NCBI GenBank assembly: GCA_027062035.1
Contig: JAMOUL010000319.1
Span: 1-5,892, forward strand
Reading direction: 5' to 3'
DNA length: 5,892 nucleotides
Origin: Candidatus Aminicenantota bacterium
Lineage (GTDB): Bacteria > Acidobacteriota > Aminicenantia > S016-38
Every line of letters starts with the position of its first letter. Position 1 is the stretch's first letter. Under the pieces are notes generated by a model, which was given only the letters and a program-made list of their open reading frames with translations, did not search any database and had not been told where the DNA came from. Below, one piece after another: positions 1 to 5,892 of the stretch. The position numbers and the translations under genes were made by a program.

Positions 1-1925
1 TTAATTACGATACTATTATACTTCTTCAACCACTTAAGTAATTTACCTCTCAGATAAAACAATACAACCTTCTCTTGCTGAGAGATATCTCTTCCCGGTT
101 GACTCAAATCGTAAAGTTTTTCTTCAAATCCATCAAGGTCTAAAATGTAGTAATAATTTTTCCATCTTACCCCATAGGAACCCGGATTCAGAAAATTTCT
201 GCTAATGGTGAACTCTTCACCCTGTCCTCTCTGGGCAAAAGCAGCAAGAAGAGACCTTCCGTCCAGAGATTTCCTGTCACCGAAAAGTTCTATCAGGGTG
301 GGAAAAATGTCTATCACCTGAACAAGAGACGAAACCCTTCCCTTCAGTTTCATGTAAGATGGAAATTTCACTATAAGGGGTATCCTGGTAACCTCCTCAT
401 AAACTTTATGTCCGTGGCCAAAATATTTGTGTTCATAAAGGCCCTCTCCGTGATCGGATAGGAAGATTATCAAACTATTATCATAATATCCCTTTTTCCT
501 CATGTACTCCCAGATCCTCCCCAGGATACTATCTATATAAGCAATGGTGGAATCGTAATCATCCACCACATCCTGAACCTCCTGAGGGGTAAATTTATTC
601 TTTTCCCTTAGTTTATACATCACCGGTTCTTCGAAGATCTTTAATTTAAACCTGTTTTTAAATGGAGGAGGGGGAATTATAGGAAAATGGGGTTCCATAA
701 AGTGAAGATAGGAAAACTCAGGAGATGAACGCTTCTTAATCCATTTCAAAAAGTCCCTTTCCATCTTTTTCTTTAGAGGACCCCCAAGACTGCCGAAATA
801 AGTAAAATACTCATCTACACCCTTTGTAAAGCCGAATTTTCTGGAAATGTTTGCCGAAGCAGTGAAAATGGAGGTAGTGTATCCCTTACCCTTCAGATAT
901 AGTGGAATTGTTAAAAAGTTTTCAGGAATAGAATCTCTCAATACCCGTACTTTGTGGTGCTCTGGATATAAACCGGTAAAGAGAGAAGCTATGGAAGCCC
1001 GTGTGAAGGCCGCATTGGTATAAGCGTTCTCAAAAATAACCGAGTCACTGGCGAGTCGATCGATGTTAGGCGATGTGTTTCTATGATAACCATAAACCCC
1101 GAGATGACCGGCCTGACAGGCATCTATGAGAAAAACGTATATATCCGGAAGAGGATGCTTAAAACGATGGAAAGGATTTTTCTGGCTATTATTTTTATTC
1201 TTTTCTGTTTTTTCTATTTTAAAATTCAGAATTTTCAATTTTCCTGATACTCCGCTTATCTCCACCAATGAAGAGCTATTATATTCAAATTTAATTGTTT
1301 TACTGGTGCGTTTGTAATTTAAAATTTTTCTTTCCAGGATCACATGCGATCTTTTTCCCTGGAACACCTTCATAAGAACCTCTCCCCGCCCGGTGACTCT
1401 CATATAGGCCTTTCCTCTATCTACAGGAATATAGAGCTTCTCCCCTGCCTCAATTGCAAAATTTGAACCCTTATCTTTACTCTTCCCCACGCAAATTCTT
1501 TCCATGTAGAAATTTCTTCCCCCCTTAGCTCTGAATTCAATAAAATTCAATCCCTGCTGAAAAAAATCTGACTTAATGGTTTCCGTAGCCGGCTCTGAAG
1601 AAGTGGATAACTGTCCCGCTACCCTGCTATTTACAAAAATACGTATCTTCGTATTTTTCCCCATAAAATAGGAAATGGTAAATTCAGAGGGAACGCTCTT
1701 TCTCCAGAAGGCCAGCCTTGCGATGGGAGCAATAATTTTTAAGCGGTCTTTTTTGTTTCTAAAACCGTTCCATATGTTTTCCTGTCCCAGACAGGTCTGA
1801 TCTTCATGCCAGCCCCACAGGATCTGGTCTGTATAAACGACCTCAGTTTTTTTCTTTTGCTTGCATCCATTTATACCTATAAAAATAAATACGAATACTG
1901 CTAAGAAAAGGACTTTTTTAGACAC
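1..1925 (-). CDS. Sulfatase-like (alkaline phosphatase superfamily) lipoprotein, partial at its C-terminus
   Basis: The frame is open from a GTG at 1925 to the left window edge (641 codons, no stop reached). It begins with a lipoprotein signal: lysines at 3-4, a hydrophobic stretch, then the lipobox Ile-Asn-Gly-Cys with Cys21 as the lipidated residue. Residues about 30-255 are beta-rich and not recognised, probably one or two beta-sandwich modules. The catalytic domain starts near 262 and has the superfamily landmarks: Asp268 after a hydrophobic strand, LGVYGY at 275-280, TSPNIDRLA, ASLFTGLYP, HFMEPH at 408-413, SDHGEG with Asp491/His492, GHGH at 503-506, and RIPLIV. The nucleophile position is Thr308 in T-R-A-S-I instead of the C/S-x-P-S-R needed for formylglycine, and the usual DTLRADHLG reads DACQAGHLG. 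It is therefore probably not a classical sulfatase; a phosphohydrolase or phospho-group transferase using Thr is possible. It is divergent from the glycoside hydrolase at 2012. An in-frame GTG at 1952 is a weaker alternative start. The superfamily call is firm; substrate is unknown. Confidence 0.88.
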   Translation of the reverse strand, partial: MSKKVLFLAVFVFIFIGINGCKQKKKTEVVYTDQILWGWHEDQTCLGQENIWNGFRNKKDRLKIIAPIARLAFWRKSVPSEFTISYFMGKNTKIRIFVNSRVAGQLSTSSEPATETIKSDFFQQGLNFIEFRAKGGRNFYMERICVGKSKDKGSNFAIEAGEKLYIPVDRGKAYMRVTGRGEVLMKVFQGKRSHVILERKILNYKRTSKTIKFEYNSSSLVEISGVSGKLKILNFKIEKTEKNKNNSQKNPFHRFKHPLPDIYVFLIDACQAGHLGVYGYHRNTSPNIDRLASDSVIFENAYTNAAFTRASIASLFTGLYPEHHKVRVLRDSIPENFLTIPLYLKGKGYTTSIFTASANISRKFGFTKGVDEYFTYFGSLGGPLKKKMERDFLKWIKKRSSPEFSYLHFMEPHFPIIPPPPFKNRFKLKIFEEPVMYKLREKNKFTPQEVQDVVDDYDSTIAYIDSILGRIWEYMRKKGYYDNSLIIFLSDHGEGLYEHKYFGHGHKVYEEVTRIPLIVKFPSYMKLKGRVSSLVQVIDIFPTLIELFGDRKSLDGRSLLAAFAQRGQGEEFTISRNFLNPGSYGVRWKNYYYILDLDGFEEKLYDLSQPGRDISQQEKVVLFYLRGKLLKWLKKYNSIVI

Positions 1926-1931
1926 GCTGCA

Positions 1932-1940
1932 AGTATACCA
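1932..1940 (-). promoter_or_regulatory. Extended -10 promoter element of the sulfatase-like gene
   Basis: Read on the minus strand this is TGGTATACT, an extended -10 (TGn followed by TATACT, five of six matches to TATAAT). It ends six bases before the GTG at 1925, so transcription would begin at or next to the start codon. No convincing -35 is seen 16-18 bases upstream, which extended -10 promoters tolerate. This is inference from sequence only. Confidence 0.45.
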
Positions 1941-1982
1941 TAAATTTTTCACCCAGCTGTATTTATTACAGGAACACGAAAA

Positions 1983-1991
1983 TGATAGAAT
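1983..1991 (+). promoter_or_regulatory. Extended -10 promoter element of the glycoside hydrolase gene
   Basis: TGATAGAAT matches an extended -10 (TGn plus TAGAAT, five of six to TATAAT), with only a weak -35 upstream. The predicted start of transcription, about 1998, lies just before the ribosome binding site at 2000-2007. The leader would thus be about 14 bases, and the in-frame ATG at 1982 would fall upstream of the transcript. Inference from sequence only. Confidence 0.4.
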
Positions 1992-1999
1992 GCACCATA

Positions 2000-2007
2000 G
2001 AGAGGTG
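2000..2007 (+). promoter_or_regulatory. Shine-Dalgarno site that sets the hydrolase start
   Basis: GAGAGGTG lies four bases before the ATG at 2012. It favours that ATG over the in-frame ATG at 1982, which would place ten polar residues (MIECTIERCN) ahead of an otherwise ordinary signal peptide. Confidence 0.7.
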
Positions 2008-2011
2008 CAAT

Positions 2012-4432
2012 ATGAAAAAATTCATATTTTTCATGATTATTTTCGCCACAATTGCAGGCTCTGTTCTCTCCAGGGATAAAATACCCTGCAGAATTAATGA
2101 CCGGGAAAATCCTATGTTATTCATGACTCTGGGAAATGTGAAAACTTCTGTAGCTGAGGGATTCTTCGTCCCGGGAAAGGACCTGGTTGTGTTAAAAAAC
2201 GGCAAAGAAATTCCTCATTATTACAGAGATAAACTGGGCATAAAATTCTTCTCACCAATAGACAAAACCCACTTTCCCCTTCCTCCTTCAGGCTGGTGTT
2301 CGTGGTATTTCTACTATCAGGAGATAAATGCTGAAGAGGTTCTTAAAAACGCCCGATGGATGGCGGAAAATCTTAAAGAATACGGTGCAAAATACATTCA
2401 GATAGACGACGGCTGGCAGGGAACAGGTCACGGTCTTGGAGAAAACAGGGACTGGTTCACCATAGACGTCAGATTCAGAAAGCCAGGAATGAAGGCCATT
2501 GCCAGTGAGATTAAATCCCTCGGAATGAAGGCAGGACTATGGCTGGCACCCCACGGCGAGAGCAACGCTGAAATAGTGAAAAAGTTCAAAAATGCATTCT
2601 TCCTTGGTCCCGATGGCAAATCTCTTTCAAGCACATGGGAGGGAACATACCTTGTAAAACCTTCTGAGGAGGGCAGGGCGTATCTGAAACATCTGTTCAA
2701 TACTTTGAAGTCCTGGGGATATGATTATTTTAAAATAGACGGACAGCCGATAGTGATAAACGAATACAAAAGGCTTCTCGGCGAAAAAGGAGTGAAACTC
2801 TACAGAGAAACCCTTAGAGCCATAAGGGATACCATTGGTTCTGATACCTATCTTCTGGGATGCTGGGGAATTCCGCTGGAGGGTGCAGGAATAATGAATG
2901 GCTCCAGAACAGGAGGAGATATCCGGTCTGGATGGGAAGGTTTCCTTGTGGCGGTGGATGCAACGATGAGGTGGTATTTCCTGCATAATATTGTCTGGTA
3001 CGCTGATCCGGATGTAATACTGGTAAGACCCCCCATGAATATAGACACTGCCAGGGCCTGGGCAACCCTGCAGGGACTTACAGGCCAGGCACTTATGACC
3101 TCGGATATGATGTATGCGTTGCCGGAGCAGAGGGTGAAACTTCTCAAAAAAATATATCCTGCAGTAAACATCACTCCCATGGATCTTTTCCCTTCCAGTG
3201 CTTACAAGAAAATATGGGATCTAAAGGTAAATCACCTTGGAAGACAGTATGACGTGGTGGCGGTTTTCAATTATAAAAATAAAAGGGATGGCGAATTTCT
3301 ACATTTCAAGGACCTTGGTCTCAAAGAAAATGCTCTGTACCACGTCTTTGACTTCTGGGCGCAGGAGTATCTTGGCGCATGGAAGGGAGGATTTTATGTG
3401 GAAGTTCCTGCACAGGGGGTGAGGGTTTTAACTGTTATGGAAGAAAAGCCCCATCCCATCCTCATCTCCACGAGCAGACACATAACCCAGGGCTGGGTGG
3501 ACCTCAAAGAACTTAAAAATGACAAAAATGAAATTCATGGGAAAAGCTACATAATAAAGGACGATGGTTATACCCTGAGCTTTGCCTATCCCGGTGGAAA
3601 ATGTCACAGGCTCACTTCAGTTAAAACAACCGCAAGAACAGTGGTTAAAAACCATGGTACATGGTCAGAAATAATATTCTATCCGGAAAAAAGCGGTGAA
3701 TATACCTGGGATGTTAAATTCGAAAGGATTCCGTGCTACACATACCCTGTAAAGAAACCATCCAAAATAATGAGTGTGTACCCAACCTCTACCGATGAAT
3801 TTCTTATAAGATGGTGGCCCCTTTATTCCCTCACTGCGGGCTACAACGTTTACATTGATGGTAAACTTCTGGGATACTCACCTGTGGCAGAAGCAAAAAT
3901 AAGAATAAGTGATCTGATTAGCCCTCACAAACTTGAGGTGAAATCCGTCTGGTATGACGGAAGGGAGAGTAAGAAAGCTCTCTCTTACACATTAAAGGCT
4001 TCAACCCTGTTTCCCGATACTATATTCCTTTCAGATCTTGACCCATATTATGCAAGTGCAGGCTGGGGAACACTGCAGAAGGACCTCTCCATGGAGGGCG
4101 CTACCATCACCATAGGCGGTAATAAATACAGGAAAGGCCTTGGGACCCATGCTCCTTCAAGGATAAAATATAAAATCGGCGGACTTTTCTCCAGATTCAA
4201 AGCCATTGTTGGAATAGACGACGAGACTGAAGGGAAAGGAAGCGTTAATTTCAGGGTAATCGGCGACGGAAAGGTTCTCTGGGAAAGCGGAAAGATGAAG
4301 GCTGGAGAAACAAAAAATGCAGACGTGGAAATAAAGGATATCAAATTACTGATTCTGGAAGTAACAGACGGCGGAGATGGAAAGGATTACGACCATGCGG
4401 ACTGGGCAGAGGCAAGGTTAATAAAATTTTAA
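2012..4432 (+). CDS. Secreted clan GH-D glycoside hydrolase (GH36/GH27-like alpha-galactosidase) with C-terminal NPCBM domain
   Basis: This 806-residue protein starts with a signal peptide (MKKFIFF..., cleavage likely after Ser20), so it acts outside the cytoplasm. Residues about 90-390 form a clan GH-D (beta/alpha)8 barrel: GWCSW at 94-98, IQIDDGWQ at 129-136, AGLWLAP at 174-180, YFKID at 239-243 with Asp243 as likely nucleophile, SRTGGD at 298-303 with Asp303 as likely acid/base, and WYADPD at 329-334. A C-terminal beta domain follows (about 395-480), then another beta-sandwich containing STSRHITQG (about 485-575), an Fn3-like module (583-662), and an NPCBM domain (672-806) with KGLGTHAPS, GIDDE, and DHADWAEA. 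NPCBM domains are thought to bind carbohydrate. Enzymes of this clan are retaining and typically cleave alpha-galactosides; exact specificity cannot be read, and alpha-N-acetylgalactosaminidase or isomaltodextranase-like activity is possible. The large N-terminal beta-supersandwich of classical GH36 enzymes is missing; only about 70 residues precede the barrel. It is divergent from the sulfatase-like lipoprotein and convergent with the gene ending at 4483. Confidence 0.9.
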   Translation: MKKFIFFMIIFATIAGSVLSRDKIPCRINDRENPMLFMTLGNVKTSVAEGFFVPGKDLVVLKNGKEIPHYYRDKLGIKFFSPIDKTHFPLPPSGWCSWYFYYQEINAEEVLKNARWMAENLKEYGAKYIQIDDGWQGTGHGLGENRDWFTIDVRFRKPGMKAIASEIKSLGMKAGLWLAPHGESNAEIVKKFKNAFFLGPDGKSLSSTWEGTYLVKPSEEGRAYLKHLFNTLKSWGYDYFKIDGQPIVINEYKRLLGEKGVKLYRETLRAIRDTIGSDTYLLGCWGIPLEGAGIMNGSRTGGDIRSGWEGFLVAVDATMRWYFLHNIVWYADPDVILVRPPMNIDTARAWATLQGLTGQALMTSDMMYALPEQRVKLLKKIYPAVNITPMDLFPSSAYKKIWDLKVNHLGRQYDVVAVFNYKNKRDGEFLHFKDLGLKENALYHVFDFWAQEYLGAWKGGFYVEVPAQGVRVLTVMEEKPHPILISTSRHITQGWVDLKELKNDKNEIHGKSYIIKDDGYTLSFAYPGGKCHRLTSVKTTARTVVKNHGTWSEIIFYPEKSGEYTWDVKFERIPCYTYPVKKPSKIMSVYPTSTDEFLIRWWPLYSLTAGYNVYIDGKLLGYSPVAEAKIRISDLISPHKLEVKSVWYDGRESKKALSYTLKASTLFPDTIFLSDLDPYYASAGWGTLQKDLSMEGATITIGGNKYRKGLGTHAPSRIKYKIGGLFSRFKAIVGIDDETEGKGSVNFRVIGDGKVLWESGKMKAGETKNADVEIKDIKLLILEVTDGGDGKDYDHADWAEARLIKF

Positions 4433-4482
4433 TACACCTATACCCTTATTTAACCTACAGCTGAGTTCGGAACGGTATCCCT

Positions 4483-5250
4483 TTAGTTGTTACCCCTGTT
4501 CAAATGAGAGTTCAGGAAAAACGTAGGTCCAAGGACCGGTTCCATAATCTCTTCAAAGGGCATATCTAAATCCACCGGTAACCTGAACTGAAAAGATTCT
4601 ACCCTGAAGAAACCATCCTGGAACATTTCAGATTCATAACCTTCTACGAAAAACCCCCATGCCCTCTGGTCCATTATTACCCTTATGCCTGGGGCTTCTT
4701 CCTTTTCGCCTTCGACGTCCTTTTCTTGTGCCTCTTCCATGGATAGCTTATTCAGTGGAACCCTTACCCAGGAAATACCCTCCCGGTATTTTTCGGAAGA
4801 TTGTCCACTGGAGATCCCTGCCATTGCTCCCAAAAGCCCCACTGAAACTCCCAGTGGAGGATAGACTAAAGGTGCTAAAATGGCGGAAAATTCATTCGTT
4901 AAAACCCAACAAAATAGGCCCCCAAACGCAAATCCTAATAATGCTCCAACAACTGCTCTTTCAAGGGAAGTCTTCTTCTTTTTATTAATAACATTAACAT
5001 TCCCCTTTGCTACCTCAAGTTTGACCACTGAATGAATTGATGTGGTTACCAATTTTCCCCTATCAAAATAGGAAATATTATTCTTATCTACCCGATGAAA
5101 TTTTCCCACAACCGGCTCCACTGCACTGTTTTTCCATGTAATCCTGATCGTGTCTCCTGCCTTCAGGATCACCTTATCCTTTCCCTTAGAATAAAGCTGT
5201 ACCTGAAACAGAAGCAGCAGAATGAGAAATACCCCCACATTTCTTTGCAA
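4483..5250 (-). CDS. Hypothetical envelope protein: SH3/Sm-like barrel, glycine-rich membrane hairpin, acidic C-terminal extension
   Basis: No named family is recognised with certainty. With a TTG start at 5250 the product is 255 residues. Residues 1-21 form a signal peptide or N-terminal anchor (Leu-rich at 9-14). Residues about 27-82 read like a small beta barrel: AGDTIRI, VVGKF..VDKNNISY, and SIHSVVKLEV, a pattern seen in many bacterial hypothetical proteins as GDxVR, G.....D...L, and V....I..LEV. A basic KKKK patch (90-93) precedes two glycine-spaced hydrophobic segments, about 99-118 (VVGALLGFAFGGLF) and 126-149 (LGVSVGLLGAMAG), resembling a glycine zipper. WVRVPLNKL at 161-169 is the usual end of such proteins. 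The remaining residues (170-255) are acidic at first, then rich in aromatic residues, and match nothing I recognise. The start is chosen because AGGAGG lies six bases upstream; the frame remains open to a TTG at 5277 that lacks such a site. It is convergent with the glycoside hydrolase. Confidence 0.75.
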   Translation of the reverse strand: MQRNVGVFLILLLLFQVQLYSKGKDKVILKAGDTIRITWKNSAVEPVVGKFHRVDKNNISYFDRGKLVTTSIHSVVKLEVAKGNVNVINKKKKTSLERAVVGALLGFAFGGLFCWVLTNEFSAILAPLVYPPLGVSVGLLGAMAGISSGQSSEKYREGISWVRVPLNKLSMEEAQEKDVEGEKEEAPGIRVIMDQRAWGFFVEGYESEMFQDGFFRVESFQFRLPVDLDMPFEEIMEPVLGPTFFLNSHLNRGNN

Positions 5251-5256
5251 AGTACT

Positions 5257-5262
5257 CCTCCT
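5257..5262 (-). promoter_or_regulatory. Shine-Dalgarno site that decides a TTG start
   Basis: On the minus strand this is AGGAGG, a perfect site with a six-base spacer to the TTG at 5250. It lies inside the longer open frame that begins at 5277, so the shorter product is the better model. Confidence 0.75.
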
Positions 5263-5339
5263 AAAAATTTCCAGCAAAAAAGAGGGCGATTTTCAACAAA
5301 TAATTATCTCAGAATCCCATATTCTATCAGAACAAGAAA

Positions 5340-5373
5340 TTTTACTTTTCACTTCTTTTCCCCCTTTTTTCAC
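5340..5373 (-). other. Purine-rich tract in the presumed 5' leader
   Basis: The minus strand is almost entirely purine here, with runs of A and a run of five G broken by only three or four pyrimidines. It lies between the candidate promoter at 5395-5422 and the TTG start at 5250, so it would be transcribed as leader. No stable hairpin or known riboswitch core is apparent, and its role is unknown. Confidence 0.4.
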
Positions 5374-5394
5374 CAAAACCGTAACCCTTATTAA

Positions 5395-5422
5395 ATTTTA
5401 TAACATAAATTACATAAATCAA
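5395..5422 (-). promoter_or_regulatory. Candidate sigma70-like promoter for the envelope-protein gene
   Basis: On the minus strand TTGATT (5422-5417) and TAAAAT (5400-5395) are separated by 16 bases. The predicted start of transcription near 5388 gives a leader of about 138 bases before the TTG at 5250. The region is very AT-rich, so chance matches are likely. Confidence 0.35.
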
Positions 5423-5472
5423 AGAAATCCTTATATTTTCTCTCCAGAATTCTATTCAATTTTTAAAAGGCC

Positions 5473-5502
5473 TTGATTAAATAAATCCATATATTTTAAA
5501 AT
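5473..5502 (+). promoter_or_regulatory. Candidate sigma70-like promoter for the secreted protein at 5536
   Basis: TTGATT (5473-5478) and TAAAAT (5497-5502) are separated by 18 bases. Transcription would start near 5509, giving a leader of about 27 bases that contains the strong ribosome binding site at 5524-5530. The hexamers equal those of the oppositely oriented candidate at 5395-5422. AT-rich context lowers confidence. Confidence 0.4.
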
Positions 5503-5523
5503 TCATTTAAAAATACAACGATT

Positions 5524-5530
5524 AAGGAGG
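5524..5530 (+). promoter_or_regulatory. Strong Shine-Dalgarno site
   Basis: AAGGAGG lies five bases before the ATG at 5536, close to the ideal match and spacing, and supports that start and probably high translation. Confidence 0.8.
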
Positions 5531-5535
5531 CTTTC

Positions 5536-5892
5536 ATGAAAAATTTCATTGTTATTACAGCTGTGTTAGTACTGGTCGGCTTCTCGACGGCTCAGGCCAT
5601 AACCAATGTGAGGCTGGAGCCAGCACTGAGTACTTACTATGTGGGAAACCAGGTGACAATAAAATGGGATGCCTCCGGCCTCCAGAATAGCGACGAGGTC
5701 ATTATAACTATATTCAGGGAAGGTAATGACCAGCAGAATATATGCAGGATATTTCCCGGACAGACATTCCCTGCAACCCATGGGACACAGGGAATTGACT
5801 GGACAATCCCAGAAACCTGCATCAACCCCCATACAGGACAGAAAGAGAATCTCCTTCAAGGCAGAATAAAGATCAGGGTTCGCTGGACTAAC
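5536..5892 (+). CDS. Secreted beta-sandwich protein, Kre9/KNH-like N-terminal domain, partial at its C-terminus
   Basis: The frame runs from an ATG with a strong ribosome binding site to the right window edge (119 codons, no stop). Residues 1-21 are a clear signal peptide (MKNFIVI, hydrophobic core, cleavage after the AQA at 19-21), so the protein is exported. The mature part has the alternating pattern of an Ig-like sandwich: a Tyr-Tyr-Val-Gly-Asn turn, VTIKW at 40-44, VIITIF at 55-60, IDWTIP at 87-92, and GRIKIRVRW at 109-117. This resembles the Kre9/KNH family (Ser-Thr-rich anchored membrane proteins, PF10342), whose bacterial members are often N- or C-terminal modules of larger surface or secreted proteins. 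Cys70 and Cys95 could form a disulfide. The family call is moderate; whatever follows beyond the window would decide the function. Confidence 0.8.
   Translation, partial: MKNFIVITAVLVLVGFSTAQAITNVRLEPALSTYYVGNQVTIKWDASGLQNSDEVIITIFREGNDQQNICRIFPGQTFPATHGTQGIDWTIPETCINPHTGQKENLLQGRIKIRVRWTN

Noticed and set aside
1126..1317. Short plus-strand open frame with a hydrophobic stretch
   Set aside because: It lies antisense within the sulfatase-like gene, whose protein has clear family motifs across this region; no ribosome binding site supports it.
1982..2011. In-frame ATG ten codons upstream of the chosen hydrolase start
   Set aside because: It overlaps the likely -10 element, lacks a good ribosome binding site and would put polar residues before the signal peptide; the ATG at 2012 has GAGAGGTG at proper spacing.
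2428..3180. Several minus-strand open frames opposite the glycoside hydrolase
   Set aside because: They are antisense to the conserved barrel, have no recognisable protein features and mutually overlap.
4415..4456. Inverted repeat AGGTTAA / TTAACCT around the hydrolase stop codon as a terminator
   Set aside because: The stem is only seven AT-rich pairs with a 28-base loop and no T-run follows, so it is not a convincing intrinsic terminator in either direction.
5251..5277. TTG at 5277 as the start of the envelope protein
   Set aside because: It has no Shine-Dalgarno site, while a perfect AGGAGG lies inside this extension and points to the TTG at 5250.
5310..5325. Short inverted repeat AGAAT / ATTCT as an operator or hairpin
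   Set aside because: Five AT-rich pairs in an AT-rich region are expected by chance and it does not extend.
5095..5476. Plus-strand open frames across the envelope gene start and the AT-rich spacer
   Set aside because: Composition is low-complexity, there is no ribosome binding site, and they overlap the well-supported minus-strand start and the promoters.

Overview
The window looks like a piece of a bacterial chromosome from an AT-rich organism. Arginine is coded mostly by AGA/AGG and isoleucine often by ATA, a bias common in thermophiles. Gene starts use Shine-Dalgarno sites, and sigma70-like hexamers can be found. Three of the four proteins carry a signal peptide and the fourth a lipoprotein signal with a lipobox, so everything here acts in or outside the cell envelope. 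I cannot name the phylum with confidence. The protein styles (NPCBM-tailed clan GH-D hydrolase, Gly-zipper envelope protein) recall Acidobacteria/Aminicenantes-like or Planctomycetes-like heterotrophs, but that is inference.

Layout. 1-1925 (minus, runs off the left edge): a lipoprotein with N-terminal beta-rich domains and a C-terminal alkaline-phosphatase/sulfatase-superfamily domain whose formylglycine motif is replaced by Thr-Arg-Ala-Ser-Ile. 1926-2011: a short divergent control region with an extended -10 in each direction. 2012-4432 (plus): a secreted modular glycoside hydrolase of clan GH-D (GH36/GH27-like alpha-galactosidase) with an Fn3-like module and a C-terminal NPCBM domain. 4433-4482: a 50-base convergent gap with no clear terminator. 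4483-5250 (minus): an envelope protein with a small SH3/Sm-like beta barrel, a glycine-rich membrane hairpin and an unfamiliar C-terminal extension. 5251-5535: an AT-rich divergent intergenic region with two candidate promoters sharing the same hexamers and a pyrimidine-rich tract. 5536-5892 (plus, runs off the right edge): the start of a secreted beta-sandwich protein, Kre9/KNH-like.

How they fit. The hydrolase and the lipoprotein are divergent from a shared 86-base spacer, which suggests they may be co-controlled. One would cleave alpha-galactosidic or related bonds in an extracellular glycan, the other hydrolyse or transfer a sulfo/phospho-type substituent at the membrane. The two right-hand genes have no visible functional link to this pair. 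No mobile element, CRISPR array, tRNA or rRNA was seen, and no clearly new multi-gene system. The most unusual points are the non-canonical active site of the sulfatase-like lipoprotein and its apparently leaderless GTG start.
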